Positions 42,594 through 53,029 are shown, counted from the stretch's first letter. The stretch: DNA of 64,000 bases from Alphaproteobacteria bacterium (GCA_030430715.1 JAUIJZ010000001.1:1-64000), one strand, 5' to 3'. Notes: generated by a model from the sequence alone, not told the origin. Translations and numbers: made by a program.

Positions 42594-43571
42594 ATGGCGC
42601 ACACGGTTTTCATCGATGGCGAAGCGGGCACGACAGGCCTGCAAATCCGCGAGCGCCTGGCCAAGCGGCGCGACATCGAGCTTGTCTCGATCGATCCGGC
42701 CAAGCGCAAAAATGCGGACGAGCGCAAGAAGCTGCTGAATGGCGTCGATCTTGTCGTGCTGTGCCTGCCGGACGATGCCGCAAAGGAAGCGGTGGCGTTG
42801 ATTGAGAACGACGCAGTGAAGGTGATCGATGCGAGCACGGCGCATCGCGTCGCGCCGGGCTGGGTCTATGGTTTCCCGGAACACGCACCGGGCCAACGCG
42901 AGGCGGTAGCCAATGCCAAACGCGTCTCGAATCCCGGCTGTTATTCGACCGGGGCGATCGCTTTACTGGCGCCGCTCACGCGCGTGGGCCTGATCGCAAA
43001 AGACGCGCCAATCACGATCAATGCGATCTCTGGCTATTCAGGCGGCGGGAAGGCGCTGATTGCCGAGTTCGAAACGCCCGTGCCGGGAAGGTCGGCAGAC
43101 GCTTATCGCTCATACGGGCTGCCGCTTGCGCATAAGCACGTGCCGGAAATCCAGGCGCGTTGTGGGCTGACGCATGCGCCTTTGTTTGCGCCGGCTGTTG
43201 GGCGCTATGCGCAGGGCATGATCGTGGAAATTCCGCTTCAGCTTTGGGCGCTTGCTGGCATGCCGAAAGCTGAATCTCTGCATGAAGCGCTCACGGCGGC
43301 TTATGCAGGTCAGCGTTTCGTCAAAGTCGCCGACAGTGAAACCACAGCGCGGCTGCAAAAAGCGCGGGCGGGCGCGGGCGGCTACGTTGCCGAACTCGAT
43401 CCCGAAGCGCTCAATGGCACGAACGCGATGCAGCTCTTCGTGTTCGGCAATGCGGAGCGACAGCAGGCGCGGCTCGTGGCGCTGCTCGACAATCTTGGCA
43501 AAGGCGCCTCCGGCGCTGCCGTGCAGAACCTCAATCTGATGCTGGGACTCGAAGAGGCGTCCGGGCTTTAG
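42594..43571 (+). CDS. argC: N-acetyl-gamma-glutamyl-phosphate reductase
   Basis: 'FIDGEAGTTGLQIRERL', 'VSNPGCYSTGAIALLAPL', 'SGYSGGGKALI' (type-2 ArgC). Confidence 0.94.
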   Translation: MAHTVFIDGEAGTTGLQIRERLAKRRDIELVSIDPAKRKNADERKKLLNGVDLVVLCLPDDAAKEAVALIENDAVKVIDASTAHRVAPGWVYGFPEHAPGQREAVANAKRVSNPGCYSTGAIALLAPLTRVGLIAKDAPITINAISGYSGGGKALIAEFETPVPGRSADAYRSYGLPLAHKHVPEIQARCGLTHAPLFAPAVGRYAQGMIVEIPLQLWALAGMPKAESLHEALTAAYAGQRFVKVADSETTARLQKARAGAGGYVAELDPEALNGTNAMQLFVFGNAERQQARLVALLDNLGKGASGAAVQNLNLMLGLEEASGL

Positions 43572-44098
43572 TCTAGCGGCTTCAAACGCAAGGCGCCGAG
43601 AAAGTCGCGTTTGCCGACCGGCACGCCATTGTGCCGTAAGATGGCGTACGCCATCGAGGCGTGGAAATAGAAGTTAGACAGCGAGAATGATTGTAGGAAC
43701 CCTTCGGCCGTGAAAACCATGCGCCGTTCGCCGAATTGAAAAACGACATCGTCGCCGATCCGGCTGTTGATCTCTTTTGAGGTGAAGCTTTCGAGTTGCG
43801 CCCGCGCGGAAGCATTCTGCGCCTTAAGTCCGACGAACGTTTCGGCTGGCGCACTTGGGTCCGGAGTGAATACGCCTGTTTTGACAACGGAATCGAGCGC
43901 GCGGATCGAGTGCGATACGGTGGCGTTCATTTGCTGATTGAACGGCCACATGTCGTCGTAGAGTCGTGCCTGCAGGAGCGTCTCTGGTGGGATGCCGCTT
44001 TGCGCACAGTGAGTTTCGGCCTTTTCGAGCATTTTTCCCATAGCGCTTAGCACTTGCCGATAGAGCGGAATGGTTGCGTCGTGGAGGTCAAAAGCCAT
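43568..44098 (-). CDS. DUF1993 family protein
   Basis: 'YRQVLSAMGKMLEKAETHCAQSGIPPETLLQARLYDDMWPFNQQ', 'SLSNFYFHASMAYAILRHNGVPVGKRDFLG'. Confidence 0.82.
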   Translation of the reverse strand: MAFDLHDATIPLYRQVLSAMGKMLEKAETHCAQSGIPPETLLQARLYDDMWPFNQQMNATVSHSIRALDSVVKTGVFTPDPSAPAETFVGLKAQNASARAQLESFTSKEINSRIGDDVVFQFGERRMVFTAEGFLQSFSLSNFYFHASMAYAILRHNGVPVGKRDFLGALRLKPLD

Positions 44099-44101
44099 TG
44101 G

Positions 44102-45199
44102 TCATTCCTTTGTGCGGGCCCTGTAGGAGGGCAGGCTTTCATCAAGGAAAGCACTATTCTGTTCACGCAAAGCGGCTGCGTCTTCATCGTATAAAAATGG
44201 CAAAAACGCATAGCGTTTGCCGCTAGTAACGGGCAGCGCTTCGTGCAGTAGCGAGCATGAGAAGATAACGGCCCCGCCGGTCGGTGCGCGGTAGCTGTGT
44301 GAGCCAAATTCGGGGAAGCGCAAATCCCCGCCTTCGTAATCTTCGGCATTTAAGTTGATTGTGATCGCGAAACGCCGATGTGCGGTGCCTTTCGTGGTGT
44401 TGTCTCGGTGGGGTTTGAAAAACCCGCCGCTGCCGGCTTCATAGCAAGCGACGATGTAGCGCTCCATGCGAGTCATTTTCACTGTGAAGGCTTTTTCAAG
44501 CTGGGGCAGCAAGCGCCAATAGATCCGCTGCATTGCCGCGCGGCGTAGTGTTTCATCGGTTAACATGACGTCGGCGCGCCGCTTGAAGCCATCGTCTAGC
44601 GCGACGTAGGTTTTTCCTTCTTCATTTTCGCGCGTTGTACCAGACGGCTGACCGCCGGCTTTTTCGTAAGCATCAATCAAAGTTAGGCAGAAAGCCGGTT
44701 CGAAAACGCGCGGAACAAGTAGAACTGGCGCGTGTATCGCAGTGCCAGCATGCATATCTGGCGGCACAGCGCTGGTCAGCGTCGCCATAGCCTCTTCATG
44801 CCGCTCCAGCGGCCACATGGACAGCACACGCAGCATGGGATCGAACAAGATGCAGCGATCGGCCATCCCATCTGGGTGGTTGGCTAGCCCCCACGCGTCG
44901 TAAGCGCGGCGCGTGCTATCGTAGAATATCAACCGTGTCTGCGCGGCCGCTTGCACTGTGGCGTCGGCTTTAGCCTTCTCATCGCAGCATAGTGCGCAGG
45001 CGAGCCTATCGCGCTCCTCGAGCTTTAACATGGCAAGCGCCTTTAGCGCTGCCTGCGCATCTGTTCGGGTAACATCCGTGATGACCAGCACAAGCAAGTA
45101 TTGGCCGCCGAGCGAAGATGTGGCGAAACTCGGATTCCGGTTCGAGTCCAGCTTCAAATGCGGCGGCGTTTCGCCGAAATTGAGCGGGCGAACGTTCAT
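44102..45199 (-). CDS. redoxin-like domain fused to 2OG-Fe(II) oxygenase (prolyl-4-hydroxylase type)
   Basis: N-terminal 'GETPPHLKLDSNRNPSFATSSLGGQYLLVLVI' AhpC/TSA-like; C-terminal 'FFKPHRDNTTKGTAHRRFAITINLN...GGDLRFPEFG...LLHEALPVTSGKRYAFLPF' HxD...H...R. Confidence 0.82.
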   Translation of the reverse strand: MNVRPLNFGETPPHLKLDSNRNPSFATSSLGGQYLLVLVITDVTRTDAQAALKALAMLKLEERDRLACALCCDEKAKADATVQAAAQTRLIFYDSTRRAYDAWGLANHPDGMADRCILFDPMLRVLSMWPLERHEEAMATLTSAVPPDMHAGTAIHAPVLLVPRVFEPAFCLTLIDAYEKAGGQPSGTTRENEEGKTYVALDDGFKRRADVMLTDETLRRAAMQRIYWRLLPQLEKAFTVKMTRMERYIVACYEAGSGGFFKPHRDNTTKGTAHRRFAITINLNAEDYEGGDLRFPEFGSHSYRAPTGGAVIFSCSLLHEALPVTSGKRYAFLPFLYDEDAAALREQNSAFLDESLPSYRARTKE

Positions 45200-47166
45200 T
45201 CGCTGTCCGAGCGAACGCGCACATATTCGCCTGGTGCATCCGCGAGCGCGGCTAAGGCGCCGGCGCCTGGCTCGCGGGGCGTGACGTCAGGACCGCAGCG
45301 TTGCAGTAGCCATTGATTCCAATAGGGCCACCAAGATCCTGGCGTTTCTTCTGCGAAAGCGAACCAATCTTCCAGCGCGCCTTTTAGATTCTGGTTGGCC
45401 CAGTATTGATATTTTTTTGCGTCAGGATGATTGATCACGCCGGCAATGTGGCCCGAGCCTGCTACGATAAATTCGACTGGGCCGCCGAAGGATAAGGCGC
45501 TGCGATAAGCGCTCGCCGCCGGCGCTATATGGTCTTCTTTAGCGCTCTGAACGAAGATGGGAATGGTAATGTCCTGGGGTGAGATCGTTTCACCCAGCAG
45601 GGTCAGTCTCCCTTCTGCAAATGCATTGTCGCGATAGAAATTACGCAGATAATACAAGTGCAGCGTCTTCGGCATGCGCGTCTGATCCGCGTTCCAGTAA
45701 AGCAGATCGAACGGCGGTGGATGCTTGCCCATGTAGTAATTGTCGACAACGTAATTCCAAACCAAATCGTTGGAGCGCAGGGCATTGAACGTGTCGGCCA
45801 TGCTCTGCGCATCAAGCACGCCGCCATGCGCGTCCATCTTGCCTTCGAGGTATTTGAGGCCTGCATTATCGGAGAACACCAACAAATCGCCGGCAAGTTT
45901 GAAGTCGACCTGCGAGGCGAAGAAGGTCGCGCTCTGAATGCGCTCGTCGCCATGCTTGGACATGTGAGCGAGGGCAGCGGCTAGAAGTGTGCCGCCGATG
46001 CAGTAGCCAACCGCATTGACGTGATCCACACCAGCGGCGGCGGTCGCCGCTTCGGTCGCGGCATAAATGCCATCTCGTACATAATCCTCGAAGGTCGCCT
46101 GCGCGAGGTGGGGATCCGGATTGACCCATGAAACCAAGAAAACAGTGTGCCCTTGCCCAACCAGCCATTTGATCATCGAGTTCTTGGCTTGAAGATCGAG
46201 GATGTAGAACTTGTTGATCCATGGCGGGAAGATCAACAGGGGCGTCTCGTGCACCGTTTCGGTGGACGGGCTGTATTGCAGCAGCTCAATGATGCGATTG
46301 CGGAATACGACCTTGCCGGGGGTCGTGGCGATATTTTCGCCAAGCTTGAACGCGTTGAGGTCGGTTTGTCTGATCGCCAACGCGCCATGGCCGCGCTTCA
46401 TATCTTCTGCGAGATTGTCGATGCCTTTGACGAGGCTCTCGCCATGCGTGCGCAGTAATTCGCGTAGCGCTGCCGGGTTTGTCATGAGGAAGTTTGAAGG
46501 AGAGGCGGCGTCAACTGCCTGCTTGATGAAGAAAGCGGCTTTGCGCTTGGCGGCATCGTCTACGCCTTCTGTGCGTGAGACCAGATCAATGATGAACTCT
46601 GCCGTCGCCAGATAAGTCTCACGCAGCATCGAGAAGGCGGGATTGGAGCGCCATTCCGGATCCCGAAAACGCTTGTCTCGGCTGGGGCCTTCGTCCGGGG
46701 TTTGGCCCGTTAGCAGGTAAGCTGTGTGCCGCTCCCAGATTTCGGCATATCGAGCCCATAGCGTGGCATGTGCTTCACGCAGCGTCTCCGGTTGCTGAGC
46801 CAAGTGGCTCCAGACGTCATTGAGAGCGCCTTGAACTTCGAAGGGGTCGGCCTGCCAGCTTGCTGCCTCGCGGGACTGGTCCAGGAAGGCTGTAGAGAAA
46901 ACCTGATTGGCGCGGGTCATCGCTTGAGTGAGGTTCGAGGATAGGGCCGCAAGGCTTTCTGCGGTCTGTTCCATCGCTAGGGCGGTTAGCGTGGCGCTAT
47001 CATCCTGCGGCTTGGCGCCTAGGTGGGGGGAGGCTGCGGCAGGTTTCTCTTGGGGCGCCTTGGGCGCGGCCGCTTTTGCGGCGGCCTTTTTACGGCTGCG
47101 ACGTCGTTTGGGGGCTGCGGCTGGCGAGGCAGTCTTTGCGGCGCCCGTGCGGTCAGTTTCGGTCAT
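45196..47166 (-). CDS. phaC: class I poly(R)-hydroxyalkanoic acid synthase
   Basis: Lipase-like box 'VGYCIGGTLLAAAL', 'PPWINKFYILDL', 'PGSWWPYWNQWL'; Ala/Lys-rich N-terminus. Confidence 0.95.
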   Translation of the reverse strand: MTETDRTGAAKTASPAAAPKRRRSRKKAAAKAAAPKAPQEKPAAASPHLGAKPQDDSATLTALAMEQTAESLAALSSNLTQAMTRANQVFSTAFLDQSREAASWQADPFEVQGALNDVWSHLAQQPETLREAHATLWARYAEIWERHTAYLLTGQTPDEGPSRDKRFRDPEWRSNPAFSMLRETYLATAEFIIDLVSRTEGVDDAAKRKAAFFIKQAVDAASPSNFLMTNPAALRELLRTHGESLVKGIDNLAEDMKRGHGALAIRQTDLNAFKLGENIATTPGKVVFRNRIIELLQYSPSTETVHETPLLIFPPWINKFYILDLQAKNSMIKWLVGQGHTVFLVSWVNPDPHLAQATFEDYVRDGIYAATEAATAAAGVDHVNAVGYCIGGTLLAAALAHMSKHGDERIQSATFFASQVDFKLAGDLLVFSDNAGLKYLEGKMDAHGGVLDAQSMADTFNALRSNDLVWNYVVDNYYMGKHPPPFDLLYWNADQTRMPKTLHLYYLRNFYRDNAFAEGRLTLLGETISPQDITIPIFVQSAKEDHIAPAASAYRSALSFGGPVEFIVAGSGHIAGVINHPDAKKYQYWANQNLKGALEDWFAFAEETPGSWWPYWNQWLLQRCGPDVTPREPGAGALAALADAPGEYVRVRSDSE

Positions 47167-47268
47167 GAATCCGGCTCCCTTGGCTGATTGTTAAGGGCGT
47201 TGGCGTGGTGACGCAAAGGCGTGCTTTAGTATAGGAAGGGCGGACGGGGCGGAATCGGACCGGAAATT

Positions 47269-47604
47269 ATGAGCAAGCGTGGGAAAGTCATTCTGGCGGC
47301 CGGACTTTGGGCGCCATTTGCGCTCGCTGGTTGCGTGAGCGGTCCCGATAACGCGCCACAATGGTACGAGCAGCGCGTGGCCGAGCGCGGCGGCGGCTAT
47401 CCCAGCCTTCACGACGTGCCGCGTACTTCCATCGCCAATACAGACGCCGGTCATTGGGGGGCGCTGGAAGCGGAGCTTCTCGCAGCAGGCGAAGAGGTTC
47501 GGGCGAGCCCGCGCGCGCAACCCTCTACAGGCCCGACCCCGGAAGAATTTATCGCGGAAGCCCGCGAAGATCTTGAGCAAGCTCGCGCTGCGCACGAACC
47601 ATAA
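47269..47604 (+). CDS. small lipoprotein of unknown function
   Basis: Signal peptide with lipobox 'FALAGC'; 111 aa. Confidence 0.65.
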   Translation: MSKRGKVILAAGLWAPFALAGCVSGPDNAPQWYEQRVAERGGGYPSLHDVPRTSIANTDAGHWGALEAELLAAGEEVRASPRAQPSTGPTPEEFIAEAREDLEQARAAHEP

Positions 47605-47639
47605 GCGTTCACACCTATCAGGCTCTAATAGACCACAAG

Positions 47640-48842
47640 ATGCAGTCCGACTTTTACAAAATCCGTCGTCTTCCGCCTTACGTCTTCGGTGAGGTGAACA
47701 AAGTGAAGGCGCGGCTACGCGCCAAGGGCGTCGACATCATTGATTTTGGTATGGGCAATCCGGATTTGCCTGTGCCTGAGCATATCGTCGAGAAATTATG
47801 TGAGACGGCGCGTAAGCCGCGCACCAACCGCTATTCAGCTTCGAAGGGCATACCGGGCATACGCAGAGCCATCGCAGGCTATTACGACCGGCGTTTCGGT
47901 GTGAAGCTCAATCCCGATACGCAGGTGGTTGCGACGTTAGGTTCCAAGGAAGGCTTTGCCAACCTGGCGCAGGCCATCACAGCTCCTGGCGACGTCATCA
48001 TCACCCCGAACCCGTCTTACCCAATTCACGCGTTCGGCTTCATCATGGCTGGCGGCGTGATCCGGCACATTGAGGCGCATTCCCCGGAACAATATCTGTC
48101 GGGGATCGGGCGAGCCGTGCGCCATTCGGTGCCGCCGCCGATTGCAATGGTGCTGTGCTATCCCGCCAATCCGACCGCGCAAGTCGTTGATCTCGATTTC
48201 TATAAGGACGCGATAGCCTTCGCGAAGAAGCACGAAATGTTCGTGCTTTCCGACATGGCCTATTCCGAGATCTATTTTGACGACGTGCCGCCGCCTTCGG
48301 CTTTGCAAGTGCCGGGGGCTACGGATGTATGCGTCGAGGTGAACACTCTATCCAAGACGTATTCGATGGCGGGGTTTCGCGTTGGGTTCGCGCTTGGCAA
48401 TGAGCGGCTGATCTCGGCGCTGGAGCGCGTCAAATCGTATCTCGATTACGGCGCCTATACGCCAATCCAAGTCGCAGCCGCGGCTGCGCTGAATGGCCCG
48501 CAAGATTGCGTTGAGGAAATCCGTCAGACTTACAAGGCGCGCCGCGACGTGCTCGTGGAATCGTTCGCGAAAGCTGGCTGGAACATCCCTTCGCCGCGGG
48601 CTTCGATGTTTGCGTGGGCGCCGTTGCCGGAGCGTTTCGCGCACCTGGGTTCGGTTGAGTTTGCGAAGCGCCTGATGGAAGGCGCGGAGATCGCCGTCGC
48701 GCCCGGCGCCGGGTTCGGCGAATATGGCGACGGCTACATCCGCATCGGCCTCGTCGAAAATGAACAACGCATTCGTCAGGCCGCGCGCAATCTGAAGCGT
48801 TTCTTGAATTCAAACGCGGCTGCTGCCGAAGCGGCGGAGTAA
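47640..48842 (+). CDS. PLP-dependent aminotransferase (AlaC/LL-DAP aminotransferase-like)
   Basis: 'DIIDFGMGNPDLPVPEHI', 'PNPSYPIHAFGFIMAGG', 'SKTYSMAGFRVGFALGN'. Confidence 0.9.
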   Translation: MQSDFYKIRRLPPYVFGEVNKVKARLRAKGVDIIDFGMGNPDLPVPEHIVEKLCETARKPRTNRYSASKGIPGIRRAIAGYYDRRFGVKLNPDTQVVATLGSKEGFANLAQAITAPGDVIITPNPSYPIHAFGFIMAGGVIRHIEAHSPEQYLSGIGRAVRHSVPPPIAMVLCYPANPTAQVVDLDFYKDAIAFAKKHEMFVLSDMAYSEIYFDDVPPPSALQVPGATDVCVEVNTLSKTYSMAGFRVGFALGNERLISALERVKSYLDYGAYTPIQVAAAAALNGPQDCVEEIRQTYKARRDVLVESFAKAGWNIPSPRASMFAWAPLPERFAHLGSVEFAKRLMEGAEIAVAPGAGFGEYGDGYIRIGLVENEQRIRQAARNLKRFLNSNAAAAEAAE

Positions 48843-48845
48843 GAG

Positions 48846-50153
48846 ATGACCTCCAAGCTTCGTGTTGGCGTGGCCGGCCTCGGCACGGTTGGCGGCGGCT
48901 TGCTCAAGCTGTTTGCCGATCCGAATTCGCGCGTGAATGAAAAGATGGTGCTGACATCGGTGTCGGCCAGAAATCGCACCCGCGCTCGCGGTATCGATAT
49001 CTCCGCATATCGCTGGTTCGACGATCCCGTCGAAATGGCGGAGGACGCCGACATTGACGTGCTGGTCGAACTCATTGGCGGCTCGGATGGCCCGGCCAAA
49101 CGTGCAACGGAAGCTGCCTTACAGCGGGGCGCTCATGTGGTCAGCGCCAACAAAGCGCTCGTCGCTATTCATGGGCGTGCGCTTGCGGAACTGGCTGAAT
49201 CGACAGGCGCGAAGATTCTGTTCGAGGCTGCGGTCGGTGGCGGTGTGCCGATGGTCAAGGCGTTGCGGGAGAGCCTTTCCGGCTGCACTGCGCACGCTAT
49301 TGCCGGCATTCTAAACGGCACCTGCAACTATATTCTCACTGAAATGGAAGCTGGGGGGCGCAGCTTCGAAGACGTTCTGAGCGAAGCGCAGCGGCTTGGC
49401 TATGCTGAAGCCGATCCGACCATGGATGTCGGTGGGTTCGACGCGGCGCATAAGCTGGCTTTGTTGTCCGCGATTGCTTTCGGCGCGCGCCCGGATTTCG
49501 AGCATGTGCGGGTCGAGGGCATTGAGCAGGTTACGCTGACCGACATCCGCATGGCCGGAAAGCTTGGCTACCGCATAAAACTGATCGCTAAGGGGGAAAG
49601 CGCGGACGGCGGCGTCGCGATGCATGTCGCGCCGGCGCTGCTGGGTTTCGACCATCCCCTAGCCAATGTGTCCGGATCTCTGAATGCGCTCGTCGCCGAT
49701 GCCGAGCCCTCTGGGCAGCTTACCTTTATTGGTCACGGTGCAGGAGAAGGGCCGACAGCGTCGGCGGTGGCGGCGGATCTCATTGATCTCGCGGACGGGC
49801 GCGCCGGTTTCGCCTTTGGGCGCCCGTTCAAGCAATTGGCGGAGGCGCAGCGCGCCGCGCCAGCTGAACGCGGCCGTTATTACATGCGCCTGATGGCCGA
49901 AGATCGTCCCGGCGTCGTCGCCGCGGTTTCCGACCGGCTCGCTCACGAAGACATCTCAATCGAAAGCTTTTTGCAAATGCCGGTGCATGATGGGCCGGTG
50001 GTGCCGATCGTGCTGACGACGCAAATTTGTTCGCGTGCGGCGCTTGAGGCTGCGGCGGGAGCGATTGAAAGCGCTGGTGTTGTCGCGGAACCGCCACGTC
50101 TCATGCCTATTGAAGAATCCGGAGCGCGAACGCGGCCTTGGAGTCAGCGATGA
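48846..50153 (+). CDS. hom: homoserine dehydrogenase
   Basis: 'GVAGLGTVGGGLLKLF', 'VVSANKALVA', 'ILNGTCNYILTEM', C-terminal ACT domain. Confidence 0.96.
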   Translation: MTSKLRVGVAGLGTVGGGLLKLFADPNSRVNEKMVLTSVSARNRTRARGIDISAYRWFDDPVEMAEDADIDVLVELIGGSDGPAKRATEAALQRGAHVVSANKALVAIHGRALAELAESTGAKILFEAAVGGGVPMVKALRESLSGCTAHAIAGILNGTCNYILTEMEAGGRSFEDVLSEAQRLGYAEADPTMDVGGFDAAHKLALLSAIAFGARPDFEHVRVEGIEQVTLTDIRMAGKLGYRIKLIAKGESADGGVAMHVAPALLGFDHPLANVSGSLNALVADAEPSGQLTFIGHGAGEGPTASAVAADLIDLADGRAGFAFGRPFKQLAEAQRAAPAERGRYYMRLMAEDRPGVVAAVSDRLAHEDISIESFLQMPVHDGPVVPIVLTTQICSRAALEAAAGAIESAGVVAEPPRLMPIEESGARTRPWSQR

Positions 50154-51097
50154 GCATTTTGAGCGACGAATTGGCTTTTGCCGCTGCCCGCGCGCCTATT
50201 CAGGCCGCTATAGCGGCGGCGACTCTGGTTGGTCGCGGTGACGAACGCGCAGCCGATCAAGCTGCGGTCGATGCGATGCGTAAAGCGCTCAACGCTATGG
50301 CGATCAAAGGGCGGATCGTGATTGGCGAAGGCGAGCGTGACGATGCGCCGATGTTATACATTGGCGAGAAAGTTGGAACGGGACAGGGCCCCGAACTCGA
50401 TATCGCTCTGGATCCGCTGGAAGGAACTACGCTCACTGCGAAGGCTATGGCGAATGCGCTTTCCGTGATGGCGTTGGCCCCGCGGGGTTCGATGCTTCAC
50501 GCGCCAGATACCTACATGGAAAAGCTGGCGATCGGTCCCGGTTTTGAAGAGGGAATTATCGACCTCGACAAGCCAGTCGAACAAAATGTGCGGGCGCTTG
50601 CACGCGCTAAGGGCGTGAAGAATGAAGAGATCGGCGTGTGTGTGCTGGATCGTCCACGCCATGCCGAGACAATCGCTGCGCTCCGCACCGTGGGCGCGCG
50701 CGTGCATTTGATTTCGGACGGCGACATTGCCGGCGTTATCAATTGCACAAAGCCGAAAACGGGCATCGATATGTATGTCGGCTCTGGCGGCGCGCCGGAG
50801 GGGGTTCTTGCGGCCGCGGCATTGAAATGCGTCGGCGGGCAGTTCCAGGGCCGCCTATTGTTCCGCAACGATCAGGAGCGCGCCCGCGCTGATCGCGCTG
50901 GCATTACTGATTTCAAGCGCCTCTACATGCTCGATGAATTGGTCGGCGAGGATGCAATCTTTATAGCGACGGGCGTGACGCCAGGATCGTTGCTTGGCGG
51001 TGTCAAGCATAAGGGTGGGCAAGTCCGCACTCACACGCTGGTGATGAATTCTGCTACGCGGACGACGTCCGAGCTGCGCACGGAACAGCTGGCCTGA
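50150..51097 (+). CDS. glpX: class II fructose-1,6-bisphosphatase
   Basis: 'GRIVIGEGERDDAPMLYIGEKVGTGQGPELDIALDPLEGTTLTAKAMANALSVMAL'. Confidence 0.96.
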   Translation: MSILSDELAFAAARAPIQAAIAAATLVGRGDERAADQAAVDAMRKALNAMAIKGRIVIGEGERDDAPMLYIGEKVGTGQGPELDIALDPLEGTTLTAKAMANALSVMALAPRGSMLHAPDTYMEKLAIGPGFEEGIIDLDKPVEQNVRALARAKGVKNEEIGVCVLDRPRHAETIAALRTVGARVHLISDGDIAGVINCTKPKTGIDMYVGSGGAPEGVLAAAALKCVGGQFQGRLLFRNDQERARADRAGITDFKRLYMLDELVGEDAIFIATGVTPGSLLGGVKHKGGQVRTHTLVMNSATRTTSELRTEQLA

Positions 51098-51132
51098 GCC
51101 CAAGGCGGCCTCGAATCGGATAAGTAGGGGGG

Positions 51133-52950
51133 ATGAGTTCCCTCGCGGTGAAAACATCCGATCCGCAGCGCGCGTTCATGGGCGTGGAGCGTTCACTCAC
51201 AGGAAGGCGCTGGCGCACGCGTGACGCGGATCTTGCAGCCGTTGAAGCTTATCGCCGGAAATTCAACCTGCCTGAAATCGCCGCCCGCCTGATGGCGGCG
51301 CGCGGCATTCCGTTGGATACTGCGGATACGTTTCTTGAGCCGACACTGAAAGCGCTGTTCCCCAACCCGTCGACTTTTGTCGATATGGACGAAGCAGCGC
51401 GAGTCATTGAGGACGCAATTGTCTCCGGTCGTTCATGCGCCGTGCTGGCGGATTACGATGTCGATGGCGGTTCGTCCGGCGCCCAATTGGTGCGCTATTT
51501 TCGGGCGCGTGGCCGTGAACTGAAAATCTATGTGCCGGATCGGATGAAGGAGGGCTACGGCCCTTCAGCATTGGCGTTTGAGCGCTTGAAGGCGGACGGC
51601 GTTGAACTTGTCATCACCGTCGATTGCGGCGCGGCGGCGGAAGGACCCTTGAATGCGGCAGCCGAACTCGGCGTCGATGTGATTGTACTTGATCATCACT
51701 TGATGAGCGGGCCGCCACCGAAGGCACGCGCGGTGGTCAATCCCAACCGGATAGATTGTCCATCAGGGCAAGGGGCGCTTACCGCCGCTGGCGTTGTTCT
51801 TGTAACGCTTGCCGCTGTGAACCGCGAAGCGCGTAAGCGCGGCTCGATTGGCGCCAACAATCTGCCTGATCCGATCCAAATGCTGGATTTGGCCGCCATC
51901 GGCACGGTTTGCGATGTGGCGCCGCTGACTGGCTTTAACCGGGCCATCGTCGCTCAGGGCCTGAAAATCCTGAGCAATGGCAAGAATATCGGTATGGCGG
52001 CGCTTGCTGAAGCGGCGGGCCGTCCGGCCATCGCAAAGGGCGGCGCGGCGAGCGTGTACGATTTTGGCTTCGTGCTAGGGCCGCGCATCAACGCCGGCGG
52101 ACGCGTTGGTGATGCTTCGCTCGCGACCAGGCTGCTTTCGACTGAGGATGAAGCTGAGGCGCGCGAATTGGCCGAGACGCTGGAGGCCCTGAACCAAGAG
52201 CGGCGCCAGCGTGAGGCTGAAATGCTGGCCGAGGCCGAGACAGCGGCGCTAGCGGAAGCCGAGCAACGCAATGTTGTCATCGTGGGGTCGCACCGTTGGC
52301 ATCCGGGCGTGATTGGCATTGCGGCGGGGCGTCTCAAGGATCGGGTGCTGAAGCCTACCATTGTGCTCGGCGGTACAAGCGAGCACGAGCCTGCCAAAGG
52401 ATCGGGGCGCTCCACGCCGGGCGTCAATCTCGGCGCGGCGGTGGCAAGGGCTAAGTCAGAGGGGCTGCTCATCAATGGCGGCGGGCACGCCGCGGCGGCC
52501 GGCCTCACCGTGGAATGGGACAAGGTCGAGGCGCTGAAGGATTTCTTATCAGATGCGCTGGCGGGCGAACTGGCCGCCTCCGAGGGGGAGGCGCGCGCGC
52601 TGTCTATTGATGCGGCTGGCGCCATTGGGGCCATGGATCTAGGTCTGCTGGACGCCTTGGCGAGGATTGGGCCGTACGGGCAGGGGCATCCGGAGCCGAT
52701 TTTCGTGTTGCCGGAGGTTCGGGTCAGTTTCGCCAAGTTGGTGAAGGAGGAGCATGTTCGCTTCACCCTCGAGGATGCCCGTGGCGCGCGTATCGGCGGA
52801 ATCGCCTTCCGCGCCATGAAAAGCCCGCTGGGCGAGGCGCTCATGCGCCGCGAGGGCGTGTGGCACGCCGCGGTTCGCGTGAAGCGCAATGAGTGGAACG
52901 GGAACGTCCGCACAGAGGTGGAGATTGTCGATCTGGCGCAAGCGGACTGA
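51133..52950 (+). CDS. recJ: single-stranded-DNA-specific exonuclease RecJ
   Basis: 'VLADYDVDGGSSGAQLVRYFRARG', 'VIVLDHHLMSG', 'INGGGHAAAAGLTV'. Confidence 0.94.
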   Translation: MSSLAVKTSDPQRAFMGVERSLTGRRWRTRDADLAAVEAYRRKFNLPEIAARLMAARGIPLDTADTFLEPTLKALFPNPSTFVDMDEAARVIEDAIVSGRSCAVLADYDVDGGSSGAQLVRYFRARGRELKIYVPDRMKEGYGPSALAFERLKADGVELVITVDCGAAAEGPLNAAAELGVDVIVLDHHLMSGPPPKARAVVNPNRIDCPSGQGALTAAGVVLVTLAAVNREARKRGSIGANNLPDPIQMLDLAAIGTVCDVAPLTGFNRAIVAQGLKILSNGKNIGMAALAEAAGRPAIAKGGAASVYDFGFVLGPRINAGGRVGDASLATRLLSTEDEAEARELAETLEALNQERRQREAEMLAEAETAALAEAEQRNVVIVGSHRWHPGVIGIAAGRLKDRVLKPTIVLGGTSEHEPAKGSGRSTPGVNLGAAVARAKSEGLLINGGGHAAAAGLTVEWDKVEALKDFLSDALAGELAASEGEARALSIDAAGAIGAMDLGLLDALARIGPYGQGHPEPIFVLPEVRVSFAKLVKEEHVRFTLEDARGARIGGIAFRAMKSPLGEALMRREGVWHAAVRVKRNEWNGNVRTEVEIVDLAQAD

Positions 52951-53029
52951 GCCAATAGGCGCATGACGCTTGCAAGCTTGGGCGGGCGCCTCTATATCGC
53001 GGGCCTTCCCGCGAACCGCGCGGTTCCGT

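Noticed and set aside
45196-47166. phaC as part of a PHA biosynthesis cluster
   Set aside because: phaC itself is clear, but no phaA, phaB, phaR or phasin gene is adjacent, so no cluster claim is made
51954-52964. 336-aa Ser/Ala/Pro-rich minus-strand ORF
   Set aside because: Antisense of recJ; composition expected for a reverse-frame artefact
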